Source: Roseiconus nitratireducens | GTDB taxonomy: Bacteria; Planctomycetota; Planctomycetia; Pirellulales; Pirellulaceae | DNA: 64,000 bases | NCBI RefSeq assembly: GCF_008629675.1 | Contig: NZ_VWOX01000001.1 | Span: forward strand, 310,001-374,000 | Direction of reading: 5' to 3' | Shown here: positions 30,983-40,072 of the stretch, piece after piece | Layout: every line of letters begins with the position of its first letter | Numbering within the stretch: the first letter of the stretch is position 1 | The notes under the pieces: model-generated | Seen by the model: only the letters and a program-made list of their open reading frames with translations | Told to the model about the DNA's origin: nothing | Database searches by the model: none | Made by a program: the position numbers and the translations under genes

Positions 30983-33406
30983 TCAATCCAGGTACAAGAA
31001 TTCGTTCAAACGAAACAGACTGCGAACCAGGCTGGCCCACGCGAGCGATTCCGCATCCGGTCGCTCCGCTAGTCTTTGTTTTGCGGCTCGCACGTGTTGC
31101 AGCAGCCACGTCACTTCCCGGTCGTCGGCAGGCCGGCACAGGATCATCTGGACCGCCATCGCAGCGCGCTGATCTGCCGAGGGGATTTCGTCCAGCAGGC
31201 GGCTGGAAAGTTGCGTCGCGTGGTGATGCAGAAGCGGATCGTTGGTGAAATACAAGGCTTGCAGCGAGGTGACGGATTGGTCACGGTCGCTGGTGCAAAC
31301 GTTGCGATCGGGACCGTCAAAGGTTTGGAAATACGGATCCGCCGTCAGCCGCTTGGTCATCAAGTACACGCTGCGTCGATTGCTTTCGTAATCGTCCTTG
31401 AAGGGATGGTGCTGCGTGAACGCCCAGTCTTTGCGTGGCGGGAATGGGTGAGGTTCGGTGTGAGGCGTTGTGTCCAGGGTGCCTGCCAGCAACATCAAGG
31501 TGTCGCGAAGGGATTCCGCATCCATCCGCTGGCGGTTGAATCGCCAGTACAACGCGTTGTCGGGGTCACGTGAGTGGTTGTCCGCAACGGCCTGGCTGGC
31601 AAGGGCGTAGGTGCGCGAGGTCATGATCCGCCGGTGCAGGTGCTTGATGGACCATCCGTTGTCCATGAAGTCTCTTGCCAGCCAATCCAGCAATTCCGGA
31701 TGGGTGGGCATCTGGCCTCGAGTTCCAAAGTCGCTGGTCGTTGGCACCAGTCCCGTTCCGAAGTGGCGCTGCCACACCCGGTTGACGATCACGCGAGCGG
31801 TCAACGGGTTTTCCGGCGATGTGATCCAGCGGGCCAATTGCAGCCGGCCACTGGACGATGACGCCGTTTCGGGCGTCAACCGTTGTCCGCCCAGCACGCT
31901 TGGAAAGCCGCGGGGCACCGTCACGCCGGGACGGGTCGGTTCGCCTTTGATTTGAACCCGCGCGTCCGTCGGCGCTGCATCCTGAACGGCATACGCCGCG
32001 GGGACGGTCGGCAATGTTTTTAAATGATCGGCAAGCCGTTCGCCGGCGCGGCGGGCCTTCAACAGCATCGCGTCAAGTTCGTCACGCAGCCGACGCTGGG
32101 TCGCGAGGTCACTTGACTTCTCTTTCTGAGCGTTCTCGACGGCTTGACGTTCACATTTCGCCAACTGGGATTCCAATTCTTTGACCAGTCGTTTCGTCTT
32201 GTCGGTGGTCTCGGACGGCTGGCTTCGACGGTCGACTTCGTTGAGCAGGGGGACGAAATCGCGTTGCGTTTGAAACAATTCGATCCCGGGAAACGGGTAA
32301 CGCGTGCTGGCGAAGATTCCGTACAGGCCGTAATAGTCTCGCGTGCTGACGGGGTCGAACTTGTGGTCGTGGCAGCGGGCACACGCCAGGGTCATCCCCA
32401 GCATGGTCCGCCCGACATTGTCGATCGTGTCTTCAATGGTCAGATGCCAGGGATAACGCTCCACCAGTGAGCCGAAGCGACGCGCCATCGCCAGGTAACC
32501 GGTGGCGACCGTTTGTCGATCGCGTTGACCGGCGGTATCCGCTGGTAGCAAATCGCCGGCAAGCTGTTCGGTCAGAAATTGATCGTAGGGAAGGTCTTGG
32601 TTGAAACTGTCGATGATGTAGTTTCGGTACAGATAGGCCTGCGGGATCGGATAGTCGGAATTGTCACCGGCCGTGTCGGCGTAACGCACCCAGTCCATCC
32701 AGTGGCGGCCCCAGCGTTCTCCGTAGCTGGGCCGGCTGAGCAGGTCATCGATCAACGCCGCGAATGCCCGCTGGCGGCCAACGCGAGCCACTTGTTGCTG
32801 GAATCGATCGATTTCAGCGACTGTCGGTGGCAATCCCGTCAGGGCGTAGCTCGCCCGCCTAAGCAACGTCAGGGCGTCCGCGTCGGGGGCCACGGCCAAA
32901 CCCGCCTGCTCGCGCCGAAACTGAATGAATCCATCGATCGCTCCCCGCGGCCATGTGGTGTCGTTGACCGATGGTGGCGATGGTGCGCCCACGGGTTGGA
33001 ACGACCAGTGTTCGGACTCCGGCGGATCGTCTGTTCGCTCATCCGCAACACTTCCGTTGGGCCAGGGCGCGCCGGCGGCGATCCACTTTTCCAATTGGGC
33101 GATTTGTTCGGTCGTCAGAGATTCGCCCTCGGGCGGCATTCGGATGTCCGAGTCGGAGGAGCGAACACGGGCGAGCAGTTCGCTTTGTTTCGGCTGCCCG
33201 GGCACGATCGCTGGTTTGCCGGAGTCTCCGAGACCTTGTTCGACGCCGTCCAGTCGCAGCCCGCCGTTTTGCTCCTGAGCGCCATGACAATCCAGGCAGT
33301 GATCACGCAGGATGACGTTTGCCGCTTCGACCAACTCCACCGGGCTGCCGGCAACGCAGGCGGTAGTCCAGAAAGCCAGAAAAACGCACAAGAGAAAGCG
33401 TTTCAT
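30983..33406 (-). CDS. PSCyt1/DUF1549/DUF1553 protein, second copy
   Basis: About 807 residues from ATG 33406, which opens into a signal peptide (MKRFLLCVFLAFWTTACVA); the frame continues to 33493 with no leader. A cytochrome-like domain carries CLDCH (C37, C40, H41). DUF1549 has RHWMDWVRYADTAGD and CARCHDHKFDP, a coiled-coil-like Lys/Glu/Gln stretch (about 415-470) sits in the middle, and DUF1553 has RVWQRHFGTGLVPTTSDFG. It lacks the ~250-residue middle with the F5/8-like fold seen in the paralog at 10583. The pair is compact: the DUF1501 gene starts 4 bp downstream. Probably exported heme protein of unknown reaction. Confidence 0.93.
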   Translation of the reverse strand: MKRFLLCVFLAFWTTACVAGSPVELVEAANVILRDHCLDCHGAQEQNGGLRLDGVEQGLGDSGKPAIVPGQPKQSELLARVRSSDSDIRMPPEGESLTTEQIAQLEKWIAAGAPWPNGSVADERTDDPPESEHWSFQPVGAPSPPSVNDTTWPRGAIDGFIQFRREQAGLAVAPDADALTLLRRASYALTGLPPTVAEIDRFQQQVARVGRQRAFAALIDDLLSRPSYGERWGRHWMDWVRYADTAGDNSDYPIPQAYLYRNYIIDSFNQDLPYDQFLTEQLAGDLLPADTAGQRDRQTVATGYLAMARRFGSLVERYPWHLTIEDTIDNVGRTMLGMTLACARCHDHKFDPVSTRDYYGLYGIFASTRYPFPGIELFQTQRDFVPLLNEVDRRSQPSETTDKTKRLVKELESQLAKCERQAVENAQKEKSSDLATQRRLRDELDAMLLKARRAGERLADHLKTLPTVPAAYAVQDAAPTDARVQIKGEPTRPGVTVPRGFPSVLGGQRLTPETASSSSGRLQLARWITSPENPLTARVIVNRVWQRHFGTGLVPTTSDFGTRGQMPTHPELLDWLARDFMDNGWSIKHLHRRIMTSRTYALASQAVADNHSRDPDNALYWRFNRQRMDAESLRDTLMLLAGTLDTTPHTEPHPFPPRKDWAFTQHHPFKDDYESNRRSVYLMTKRLTADPYFQTFDGPDRNVCTSDRDQSVTSLQALYFTNDPLLHHHATQLSSRLLDEIPSADQRAAMAVQMILCRPADDREVTWLLQHVRAAKQRLAERPDAESLAWASLVRSLFRLNEFLYLD

Positions 33407-33805
33407 GAAACAGCATCGGGGGGAGGGGCGGAAGTCGCGCGGCAGCGATTCATTGTAGACCGCAATCATCCACCGTGGCGGCACACTGGACAAGTGATTT
33501 TCGCCTGGCAGGGGCGTTTTGTGATTCAGAAGGCAACGCGGCAGCGTTCGACGTCAAGCCGACGGAGTTGCTGAATCGGCCGAAATGCCAACCCAAGCGT
33601 CGGGCAGGACCGTGGTTGATCCGGCCGGCGCTGCCGCGCTAGAGCCAATGACTCTGATACGATCGGGGCTGTCCGGTTCAGTCCAGACTCCGGCAGGCAA
33701 TCCGGCGCCGTGGCGATATTCCGCGGGATGACGTGATTCCGCCGAATGACGTGGCGAAAGCCGACCGCTTGCTGAACACCCAATCCCAACCTTTGGTTCG
33801 CGCCG
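33407..33805. other. 399-bp divergent intergenic region
   Basis: No convincing gene. It separates the DUF1549/DUF1553 operon (minus) from a sulfatase (plus), so both promoters should lie here. The only clear structure is the tandem repeat at 33718-33753. Confidence 0.5.
33718..33753 (+). promoter_or_regulatory. Two tandem 18-bp repeats upstream of a sulfatase
   Basis: Two head-to-tail units, ATTCCGCGGGATGACGTG (33718-33735) and ATTCCGCCGAATGACGTG (33736-33753), differ at three positions and end 52 bp before the sulfatase ATG. A direct repeat of this size at this distance suits a response-regulator or other activator site. No known consensus is matched, so the role is inference. Confidence 0.4.
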
Positions 33806-35182
33806 ATGACTGATCGATGGCTTTTTTTGAAACTGCTTGCGTTGGGCGTCCTGATCGCCTCGCGTTGTCATGCGGACCAGCGAGACGTTCGTCCGAATGT
33901 CGTGTTGATCCTGGCCGATGACATGGGTGTGGGTGACTTTGCCAGCCTGAACGGAGGACGTTCGCGAACGCCCCATTTGGATCGCTTGAAGAGCGAAGGC
34001 GTCTGGTTCTCCCAAGCCTACTCCGCATCACCGGTGTGCGCGCCGGCGCGGGCCGCGATGCTGACAGGACGCTATCCGCATCGGACCGGCGTGGTGACTT
34101 TGAACATGAAGACGTACCCGGAGCTGACACGGATTCGCAAAGATGAAACCACGCTGGCGGATGTTTTTCAGCAAAACGGCTATGCCACGGGAATCATCGG
34201 GAAATGGCATTCAGGGTTGGGAGCACCCTACCATCCCCTGGAACGTGGCTTTGATGAGTTTCAAGGATTTCGGACCCACACGGACGTCCCCAGTTACTTC
34301 AACTACCAACTGACGATCCAACGCGAGACGTCGCACGTCAAAGACAAATACTTGACCGAGGATTTGACGAACCGCGCGATCGACTTTGTCCGGCGACATC
34401 GCGAGCAACCGTTCTTTCTGCACCTGGCGCACTACGCGCCTCACCGACCAATCGGAGCGCCCGAAGAGCAGGTCAAGGCGTTCATGCAGACGGGTTTGCC
34501 GCGAGAAGTCGCAACGGTGTACGCGATGATCCAGCTCTTGGACCGCGGGATCGGCCGACTGCTTGAGACGCTGGATGAATTGGACCTGTCCGAACGAACC
34601 GTCGTGGTGTTCGCCAGCGACAACGGACCGGATCCGTTGGTGGAATCCCGCTTCAACCTTGATCTGCGGGGCACGAAATACACGATCTACGAAGGCGGCA
34701 TCCGAGTGCCCATGATCTTCCGATGGCCCGGCCAATTGTCGCCCGGCAACCGCAATGAACCGATCCATTTCGTGGACCTGTTCCCCACACTGTTGGGCAT
34801 GTGCGGCGTTCCAGTTTCGGAGGGCCTGCAGATTGACGGCAGACCGTTGTCCAAGGCCTTGATTGACGGAACCCCGTTTCCGCCGGTCCGGCATTTTTGG
34901 CAGTGGAATCGCGGTCAACCGATGTACTCGCACAATGCCGCGATTCGCGAGGGTCGATGGAAGCTGGTTCGGCCTTACGTCACGCGCAGTTTACCCAAGT
35001 CGGAATCGAATCAACCGGTTCGGCTCTATGACATGGAAGCTGATCCTGCGGAATCGGACGATGTCTCGTCACAACATGCCCAGCGAACCACTCGGCTGGG
35101 CGAAGCGCTGCAGGCCTGGTGCGAGTCGGTCGAAAGGGACCGTCGGCGCCCCGAAACACCGTCGGAAAAAACTTCTGATTGA
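33806..35182 (+). CDS. Sulfatase, type I
   Basis: 458 residues from ATG 33806 with a signal peptide (WLFLKLLALGVLIASRCHA). It has NVVLILADDMGVGDFA, the formylglycine motif CAPAR in SPVCAPARAAMLTGRYPH, GKWHSG (Ser where many have Leu), FASDNGPD and the GTKYTIYEGGIRVPM segment, all consistent with an active enzyme. It is convergent with the kinase gene, 21 bp apart, and stands divergent from the second DUF1553 operon. The substrate is unknown. The nearest group is arylsulfatase A-like. Confidence 0.95.
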   Translation: MTDRWLFLKLLALGVLIASRCHADQRDVRPNVVLILADDMGVGDFASLNGGRSRTPHLDRLKSEGVWFSQAYSASPVCAPARAAMLTGRYPHRTGVVTLNMKTYPELTRIRKDETTLADVFQQNGYATGIIGKWHSGLGAPYHPLERGFDEFQGFRTHTDVPSYFNYQLTIQRETSHVKDKYLTEDLTNRAIDFVRRHREQPFFLHLAHYAPHRPIGAPEEQVKAFMQTGLPREVATVYAMIQLLDRGIGRLLETLDELDLSERTVVVFASDNGPDPLVESRFNLDLRGTKYTIYEGGIRVPMIFRWPGQLSPGNRNEPIHFVDLFPTLLGMCGVPVSEGLQIDGRPLSKALIDGTPFPPVRHFWQWNRGQPMYSHNAAIREGRWKLVRPYVTRSLPKSESNQPVRLYDMEADPAESDDVSSQHAQRTTRLGEALQAWCESVERDRRRPETPSEKTSD

Positions 35183-35203
35183 AACGCGCGGAGGTGGATC
35201 TGA

Positions 35204-38200
35204 TCACGGAACGGACCGCAATTGAAGATCGTCCAACCACAAGTCGCCGCTTCCGGTGGCGACGATTTGGAGAGCAAACTCTGCGAAGGTGTCGGCGGTG
35301 TCCAGCGAGTCGTCTCGGGGCGGGGCGGTAAAACGTGCCACCACACGCCGCCAGTCGTAGCTGCCGCCGTCGAACTGCAACAGCGTTTCGCCGCCAGGAC
35401 CACGGATCGCGGTCGCGGCATTCTGTAGCCCCTCGGCTTTGGCCCAACAACTGATTTCATAGGTTTGCCCCGGGCGGACGCTGACGACTTGCCGTGTGGA
35501 CCCGAAGATGGCGCTGAGCAAAGCGGCGTTGGACCGCGGCTCCCGCAGGGGCTGCACCTGCAGGTGCAGCGAATAGCGTCCGCTTTTGGCCACGGTGTCC
35601 GTCACTTCGGCGGACGACCGACTGCCCCCGGCACTCTCCCATCCCGCTCGGCTCGGCTCGCTCCAGTACTTCAGGGACCCGAGTTCAAAGTCGGCGTTGA
35701 GCAGCGCGACACTCCGCGGCGTCTGAGGGTCGGCTGCCGGCATCGCTTGAACTTTGGTCACCCGCGGAAGCTCCGAGAGCGAGCGAATGAAGTCCGACAG
35801 GGCGTCGACTCGATCCGGTGTCGGGGGCCGCAGGCGTTTCAGCTCCGTCAATCTCTCTGCCAGCGGACGTGCGACGGACATCAGATCACAGGAAGGTTCC
35901 GCATCCACCGCCAGTCGGACTTGCTGATCGGCCAGATCGAATTGTTCGTTGAGTGCTGCCACGCGGCTGAGGCCCAGGGCGGCGGCCGCGCGATTCTCGT
36001 TGTTCGTGGCAAACTGTTCCGCGTCGCGGTACGCCGCCAGCGCGCCCGCAGAATCTCTGGTTTGTTCCAGACAGACCCCGAGTCCGTAGGACGCCCAAGG
36101 GTGTTGCGGCTGGGCGGCCAGAACCGTACGCAAGTCTTCCATCGCTACCGCGAAATCGCCTTGGTGCAGACGCGCCATCGCGCGGATCGCGTGGGCACGC
36201 ACGTTTTGCGGGTCCGCCGAAAGTGCCGCTTCCGCCGCCTGCGCTGCTTCCTCGTGACGGAACTGATTCAACCGGATGCCGGCCAGCGCCAAAGAACGTT
36301 CGACGTTGAACGCCTGCTCGCTGTCCGACGCATCCGCCACCCATTGCTGCACCCACTGACCAGCTTCGGCGCGGCCCCGAAGGTCGTCGACTTTCAGCAG
36401 GGTTGCGTCCGTGATTCTGCCGAGCGGGTAGGTTTGTTCCGCGGTCTCGACGAAACATCCGATCGCCTGGTCGATCTGGTTGGCTTCGGCCAAAGCCAGT
36501 CCGAACTGCCAACCGACCCAGGGATGCTGCCGCGACGATTGCATGGCCCGTTGCGCATCGTCCTGACTCCAACGCAATCGTTCGTCAGATCGTGTTCGTC
36601 GATCCTCGGCCGCGTAGCGTTTGTCATCACGCAACAAGCGGGCCTGGGCACGGTAAATGCTGGATCGGTCGGCCAGGGCGAAACAACGATCGGGGGCCAA
36701 GGTGATGCAGTGCCCGAGAGCCATCAGGGCGGGGGCAAAGTCTTCCCAGCGTCGGTCGGGATTGCGCTCGGCCAGCAGGTATTCAATCTGTCCCAGGGCC
36801 AAGTGCGACCAGTAGTGGTCCGGCCGCAACGTGGCCGATCGGCGAAACAAGTCACGAGCGGCGATCATCGCGTCGTCGCCCTGGTAGCCACGAAACAGAA
36901 TCTCGAATCCCGGGTCGATGGCCGACAACATGCACAGCACGCCCAGGGAATGCGCGTCGGCGCCGTTCCTGGCGATGCCGAGGTCACTGCCTTGCAAACG
37001 TGTTGCCGATCCCAGACGCATTTTTGCGACCGAGCGGTACAGGCGGGTTGCTTCGGCCGGTCGAAATCGATCGATGCGGTCGCTGACAATCAACGCCGCT
37101 TCCGCTTCTGCCTTGCCGACATCGGTACCCAGCATGCGACCGGCGGCGCGGAACATGCCTCCAACTCCGCTCAGCGGCGCGTCGCCGGCCAACCGCACGG
37201 CCATGGACTTGATCAGCATGGCGTCCATCAGCATCAGCTGTTGGTAGACATCCCAGCAAAGTGCATCGGTCTGGGCGGGCGAGAGATCCTGGTGCGGGAG
37301 CCCGTTCCACCAATCGGGACGGTCCCAGATTCCCAGCGTCTTCAACGCGTCACTGCAAGCCATCAATGCTTTGGTGTCGCGGCTGAGAACGTTTTGTTCC
37401 TGCACGTCATCGGCAAGCCGGTAGAAATTGACCAGCGAGTCCAAACGCCGAGTCCGCGCGAGGATCCGCGTGCTTTGTTCATCCAATTCCGACTCCGATT
37501 CGATGGACGAAACCGCATTGAGCAAGATCTCCAGAGCCGGAGCAAAGCGGCCGCGTCTGATTTCCTGGGCCGCCAATTGTTCCGCAGACCTGGTTGCCGT
37601 CGCGAGTTCGTCGATGCGACGTTCCGCGTTCAGCCGCAACTGCAACTGTTTTGATCGGCGTTCCTGGTCCGCTTGCAATTGACGCATCCGGACCTCGTTC
37701 CACATCCAAGAACCCAGGACGGCACCGATAGCCAAAAGCAAGGTCGCCACCGCGATGCTGGTCGTCGCGGTTCGGTGTTGCCGGATCCAGCGATTCAGTC
37801 GCATCGATGGGCTGTCCGGATAGACCGAGACGCTTTGGTCGGCCAACCAGCGATTGACGTCATCAGCGATTTGTCCGGGGTGCACGTAGCGATCAAAGGG
37901 ACGCTGTTGCATCGCCTTCAAACAAATCGCTTCCAAGGGCGGCGGAACGTCCGGGGTCAATTCACTCGGTCGCACCAGGTATCCGTCGCGGATCTGCTTC
38001 AACATTCGCACCACCGATCCTCCACCGTGTGGAGGCACACCGGTCAGAATCTGGTACAGCGTTGCGCCCAGCAAGTACACGTCGGTTCTCGTCCCGATGT
38101 CATCCAGGTTTCCCGCCGCCTGCTCGGGGCTCATGTACTGGGGCGTCCCGATCGTGCCGCCAACCTGCGTGGGCGTGGAACCGCTTTCGGCCGCCAACTC

Positions 38201-39085
38201 GCGGGCCAAATCGGCGGTCATGGAGTCTTCAAACGGTGCGTCCAACAGTTTGGCCAAACCCCAGTCCACGACCAAGGTCTCACCGTAAGGGCCGACCATG
38301 ATGTTGGAAGGTTTGATGTCGCGGTGCAGCACTTTCTTGCTGTGAGCGTACTCGATCGTGTGGCAAACGTCGACGAATTGCGAGAGCAGTTCCCGCTGGC
38401 GGAGAAGCTTGTCGTCATCGCTGACGCCATCGGCGGCGTGGTACTTGGCGATCACGTCCTTCATCGTTTCGCCTTCGATGAACCGCATCGCGTAGTAGTG
38501 GCTGCCGTCGGGCCAGGTGCCCATTGCGTACACCGGGACGATGCCCGGGTGTTCCAAACGACCGGTCACCTTGGCTTCCTGGATGAAGCGTTCCCGAGCC
38601 TCGCTGCTGGTCTTCCATTTGGAACGAATCTGTTTGATAGCCACGTCGCGGTCCAACTGGCGGTCGTGCGCCAACAGCACCTCTCCCAGTCCGCCCTGCC
38701 GATAGGCGTGCAGCAGCCGGAAGCGATCCGCCGGTGGGTTGTCCGGTCCGTCGCCTCGTTCCGGTTGGTCGCCGTGTCCCCGACCATTGTCATCGGAAGC
38801 GTGCTCGCCAGATCCGTCGTGCCTCCGCGCATCGCCGTGCAGGGGTGACCGGATTCCCTTCGATTCCCGGGAAGATGCTGATTGGGACTCGCCACCAAAC
38901 AATGCCGATTGCAAAAAGTCGCCCTGTCCGGCCTGGGCATCGGCATCCAGCAGTTCCTGGACGGCTGCTCGCAAGGATTCGTCCCCGCCGGCGTGACGAC
39001 TCAAGAACTCCGCCCGCTGGGACGGTTCCACGTCCAACGTCTGCAGGAACAGTTCTTCAATCGATTCTCGTGACGGTGCGGGCAT
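35204..39085 (-). CDS. Transmembrane Ser/Thr protein kinase with TPRs and C-terminal CBM4/9-like domain
   Basis: 1293 residues. An N-terminal helical segment (AEFLSRHAGGDESLRAAVQELL) of planctomycete kinases precedes a Pro/Gly-poor linker. The kinase domain spans about 120-420: RQGGLGEV P-loop, VAIKQI Lys, HRDIKPSN at about 251, DWGLAK instead of DFG at about 274, and GTPQYMSPEQA. A single membrane segment follows near 432-452 (SIAVATLLLAIGAVLGSWMW), then a coiled coil and TPR-like repeats to about 1090. Residues about 1127-1293 resemble a CBM4/9 beta-sandwich (NADFELGSLKYW to DLWLDDLQL). Topology puts kinase inside and TPR/CBM outside. It is the third gene of an operon with a VWA and a secreted protein. 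Confidence 0.9.
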   Translation of the reverse strand: MPAPSRESIEELFLQTLDVEPSQRAEFLSRHAGGDESLRAAVQELLDADAQAGQGDFLQSALFGGESQSASSRESKGIRSPLHGDARRHDGSGEHASDDNGRGHGDQPERGDGPDNPPADRFRLLHAYRQGGLGEVLLAHDRQLDRDVAIKQIRSKWKTSSEARERFIQEAKVTGRLEHPGIVPVYAMGTWPDGSHYYAMRFIEGETMKDVIAKYHAADGVSDDDKLLRQRELLSQFVDVCHTIEYAHSKKVLHRDIKPSNIMVGPYGETLVVDWGLAKLLDAPFEDSMTADLARELAAESGSTPTQVGGTIGTPQYMSPEQAAGNLDDIGTRTDVYLLGATLYQILTGVPPHGGGSVVRMLKQIRDGYLVRPSELTPDVPPPLEAICLKAMQQRPFDRYVHPGQIADDVNRWLADQSVSVYPDSPSMRLNRWIRQHRTATTSIAVATLLLAIGAVLGSWMWNEVRMRQLQADQERRSKQLQLRLNAERRIDELATATRSAEQLAAQEIRRGRFAPALEILLNAVSSIESESELDEQSTRILARTRRLDSLVNFYRLADDVQEQNVLSRDTKALMACSDALKTLGIWDRPDWWNGLPHQDLSPAQTDALCWDVYQQLMLMDAMLIKSMAVRLAGDAPLSGVGGMFRAAGRMLGTDVGKAEAEAALIVSDRIDRFRPAEATRLYRSVAKMRLGSATRLQGSDLGIARNGADAHSLGVLCMLSAIDPGFEILFRGYQGDDAMIAARDLFRRSATLRPDHYWSHLALGQIEYLLAERNPDRRWEDFAPALMALGHCITLAPDRCFALADRSSIYRAQARLLRDDKRYAAEDRRTRSDERLRWSQDDAQRAMQSSRQHPWVGWQFGLALAEANQIDQAIGCFVETAEQTYPLGRITDATLLKVDDLRGRAEAGQWVQQWVADASDSEQAFNVERSLALAGIRLNQFRHEEAAQAAEAALSADPQNVRAHAIRAMARLHQGDFAVAMEDLRTVLAAQPQHPWASYGLGVCLEQTRDSAGALAAYRDAEQFATNNENRAAAALGLSRVAALNEQFDLADQQVRLAVDAEPSCDLMSVARPLAERLTELKRLRPPTPDRVDALSDFIRSLSELPRVTKVQAMPAADPQTPRSVALLNADFELGSLKYWSEPSRAGWESAGGSRSSAEVTDTVAKSGRYSLHLQVQPLREPRSNAALLSAIFGSTRQVVSVRPGQTYEISCWAKAEGLQNAATAIRGPGGETLLQFDGGSYDWRRVVARFTAPPRDDSLDTADTFAEFALQIVATGSGDLWLDDLQLRSVP

Positions 39086-39088
39086 GGG

Positions 39089-40072
39089 CTATGGAGTACG
39101 CACGGACTCTTCGGGCAAATCCGGATGCCAAGTGGGAGCCGCCAGCTGCAGCATCATCTGATATCGCTTGGCAACATCGGCCAGCCCCGCGCTGCGCGTC
39201 AGACGCTCCAGGGCGATCAAGGGGCCGGCCCGCAGCGACATCGGTAACCGGCGCCATTCCGCTTCCAAACGTTTCCAGTCGGATTGGACCTCCGTCGGAG
39301 TGAGCGTTTGCCACAGCAGACAAGCAGCCAGTCGGGCGATCTCCTCTCGTTCGGTCTGAGCTGCCAATCGTTTCAATTCGGCAGTCGCCGCTGTGCGATA
39401 CTGGGCCGAACGCAAAAGCCAACTTGCCGCCACCAAACGCACCGCCGGCGAATCCGAAGACGCACCCTGTACGGCGGCCACCGTGATGACATCCGCGTCG
39501 ACCGTTCCGCCGGTCCATTCGATCGGCAGCAGGTTCAATACCAACGGCGGAAGGGGGCGGCGGTCCAGCTGCTGGATGATCTCCAACGCGATTTCGCCGC
39601 GCCCGCTGCGCCACGCTGACTGGGCGGCCATCATCGAGAGCCACTGTTGCCGCCAGACCGGAGGACGCTTGCTGGGGTCCTCTTGGTTGACGGCGCGAAT
39701 CAGACCGGTCAGCGCCGCGGTGTGGTTGCCATCCAGGAACTGTTCAATCGCGGTCTGCTGATCGTCGGGAACCTCTGCCGGAATGACTTCCAGAACGCGC
39801 TCGGACGCGTAGCGGGTCGGCACCGTCTGGTCGGGAAGCAGCACGGACACCTGGCGATCGTCCAGCGTTTGCAGACGCCCGGACACCGTGACAATCGGCC
39901 GTGGATACCAACGCGGTTCATCCGAATTCTGGCCGGCCGGCGCCTCTGAGTCGGCCGCATCGACCCGGGGAGCCAGACGAATTTGGTCAAGCGGTGCTTG
40001 AGCCCGGCTTTGGCCGTTCAGGATGCCGAGGGACCAGACGATGATCAGTGCGACGCCGAGGGACCGTTTCAT
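39089..40072 (-). CDS. Secreted hypothetical protein, kinase operon
   Basis: 327 residues from ATG 40072. A signal peptide (GVALIIVWSLGILNGQSRAQA) is followed by ~35 residues of linker, then VTVSGRLQTLDDRQVSVLLPDQTVPTRY, an OB- or barrel-like segment, and a helical, TPR/HEAT-like remainder (about 110-327). I do not recognise a family. Its start overlaps the VWA gene's stop by 4 bp and the kinase starts 3 bp after its end, so it belongs to a tightly coupled operon. Probably an exported or periplasmic partner of the kinase sensor domain, which is inference from linkage. Confidence 0.8.
   Translation of the reverse strand: MKRSLGVALIIVWSLGILNGQSRAQAPLDQIRLAPRVDAADSEAPAGQNSDEPRWYPRPIVTVSGRLQTLDDRQVSVLLPDQTVPTRYASERVLEVIPAEVPDDQQTAIEQFLDGNHTAALTGLIRAVNQEDPSKRPPVWRQQWLSMMAAQSAWRSGRGEIALEIIQQLDRRPLPPLVLNLLPIEWTGGTVDADVITVAAVQGASSDSPAVRLVAASWLLRSAQYRTAATAELKRLAAQTEREEIARLAACLLWQTLTPTEVQSDWKRLEAEWRRLPMSLRAGPLIALERLTRSAGLADVAKRYQMMLQLAAPTWHPDLPEESVRTP

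Noticed and set aside
35465..37654. 729-codon open frame opposite the kinase
   Set aside because: The kinase, TPR and CBM motifs are on the other strand, and this frame has no recognisable motif.
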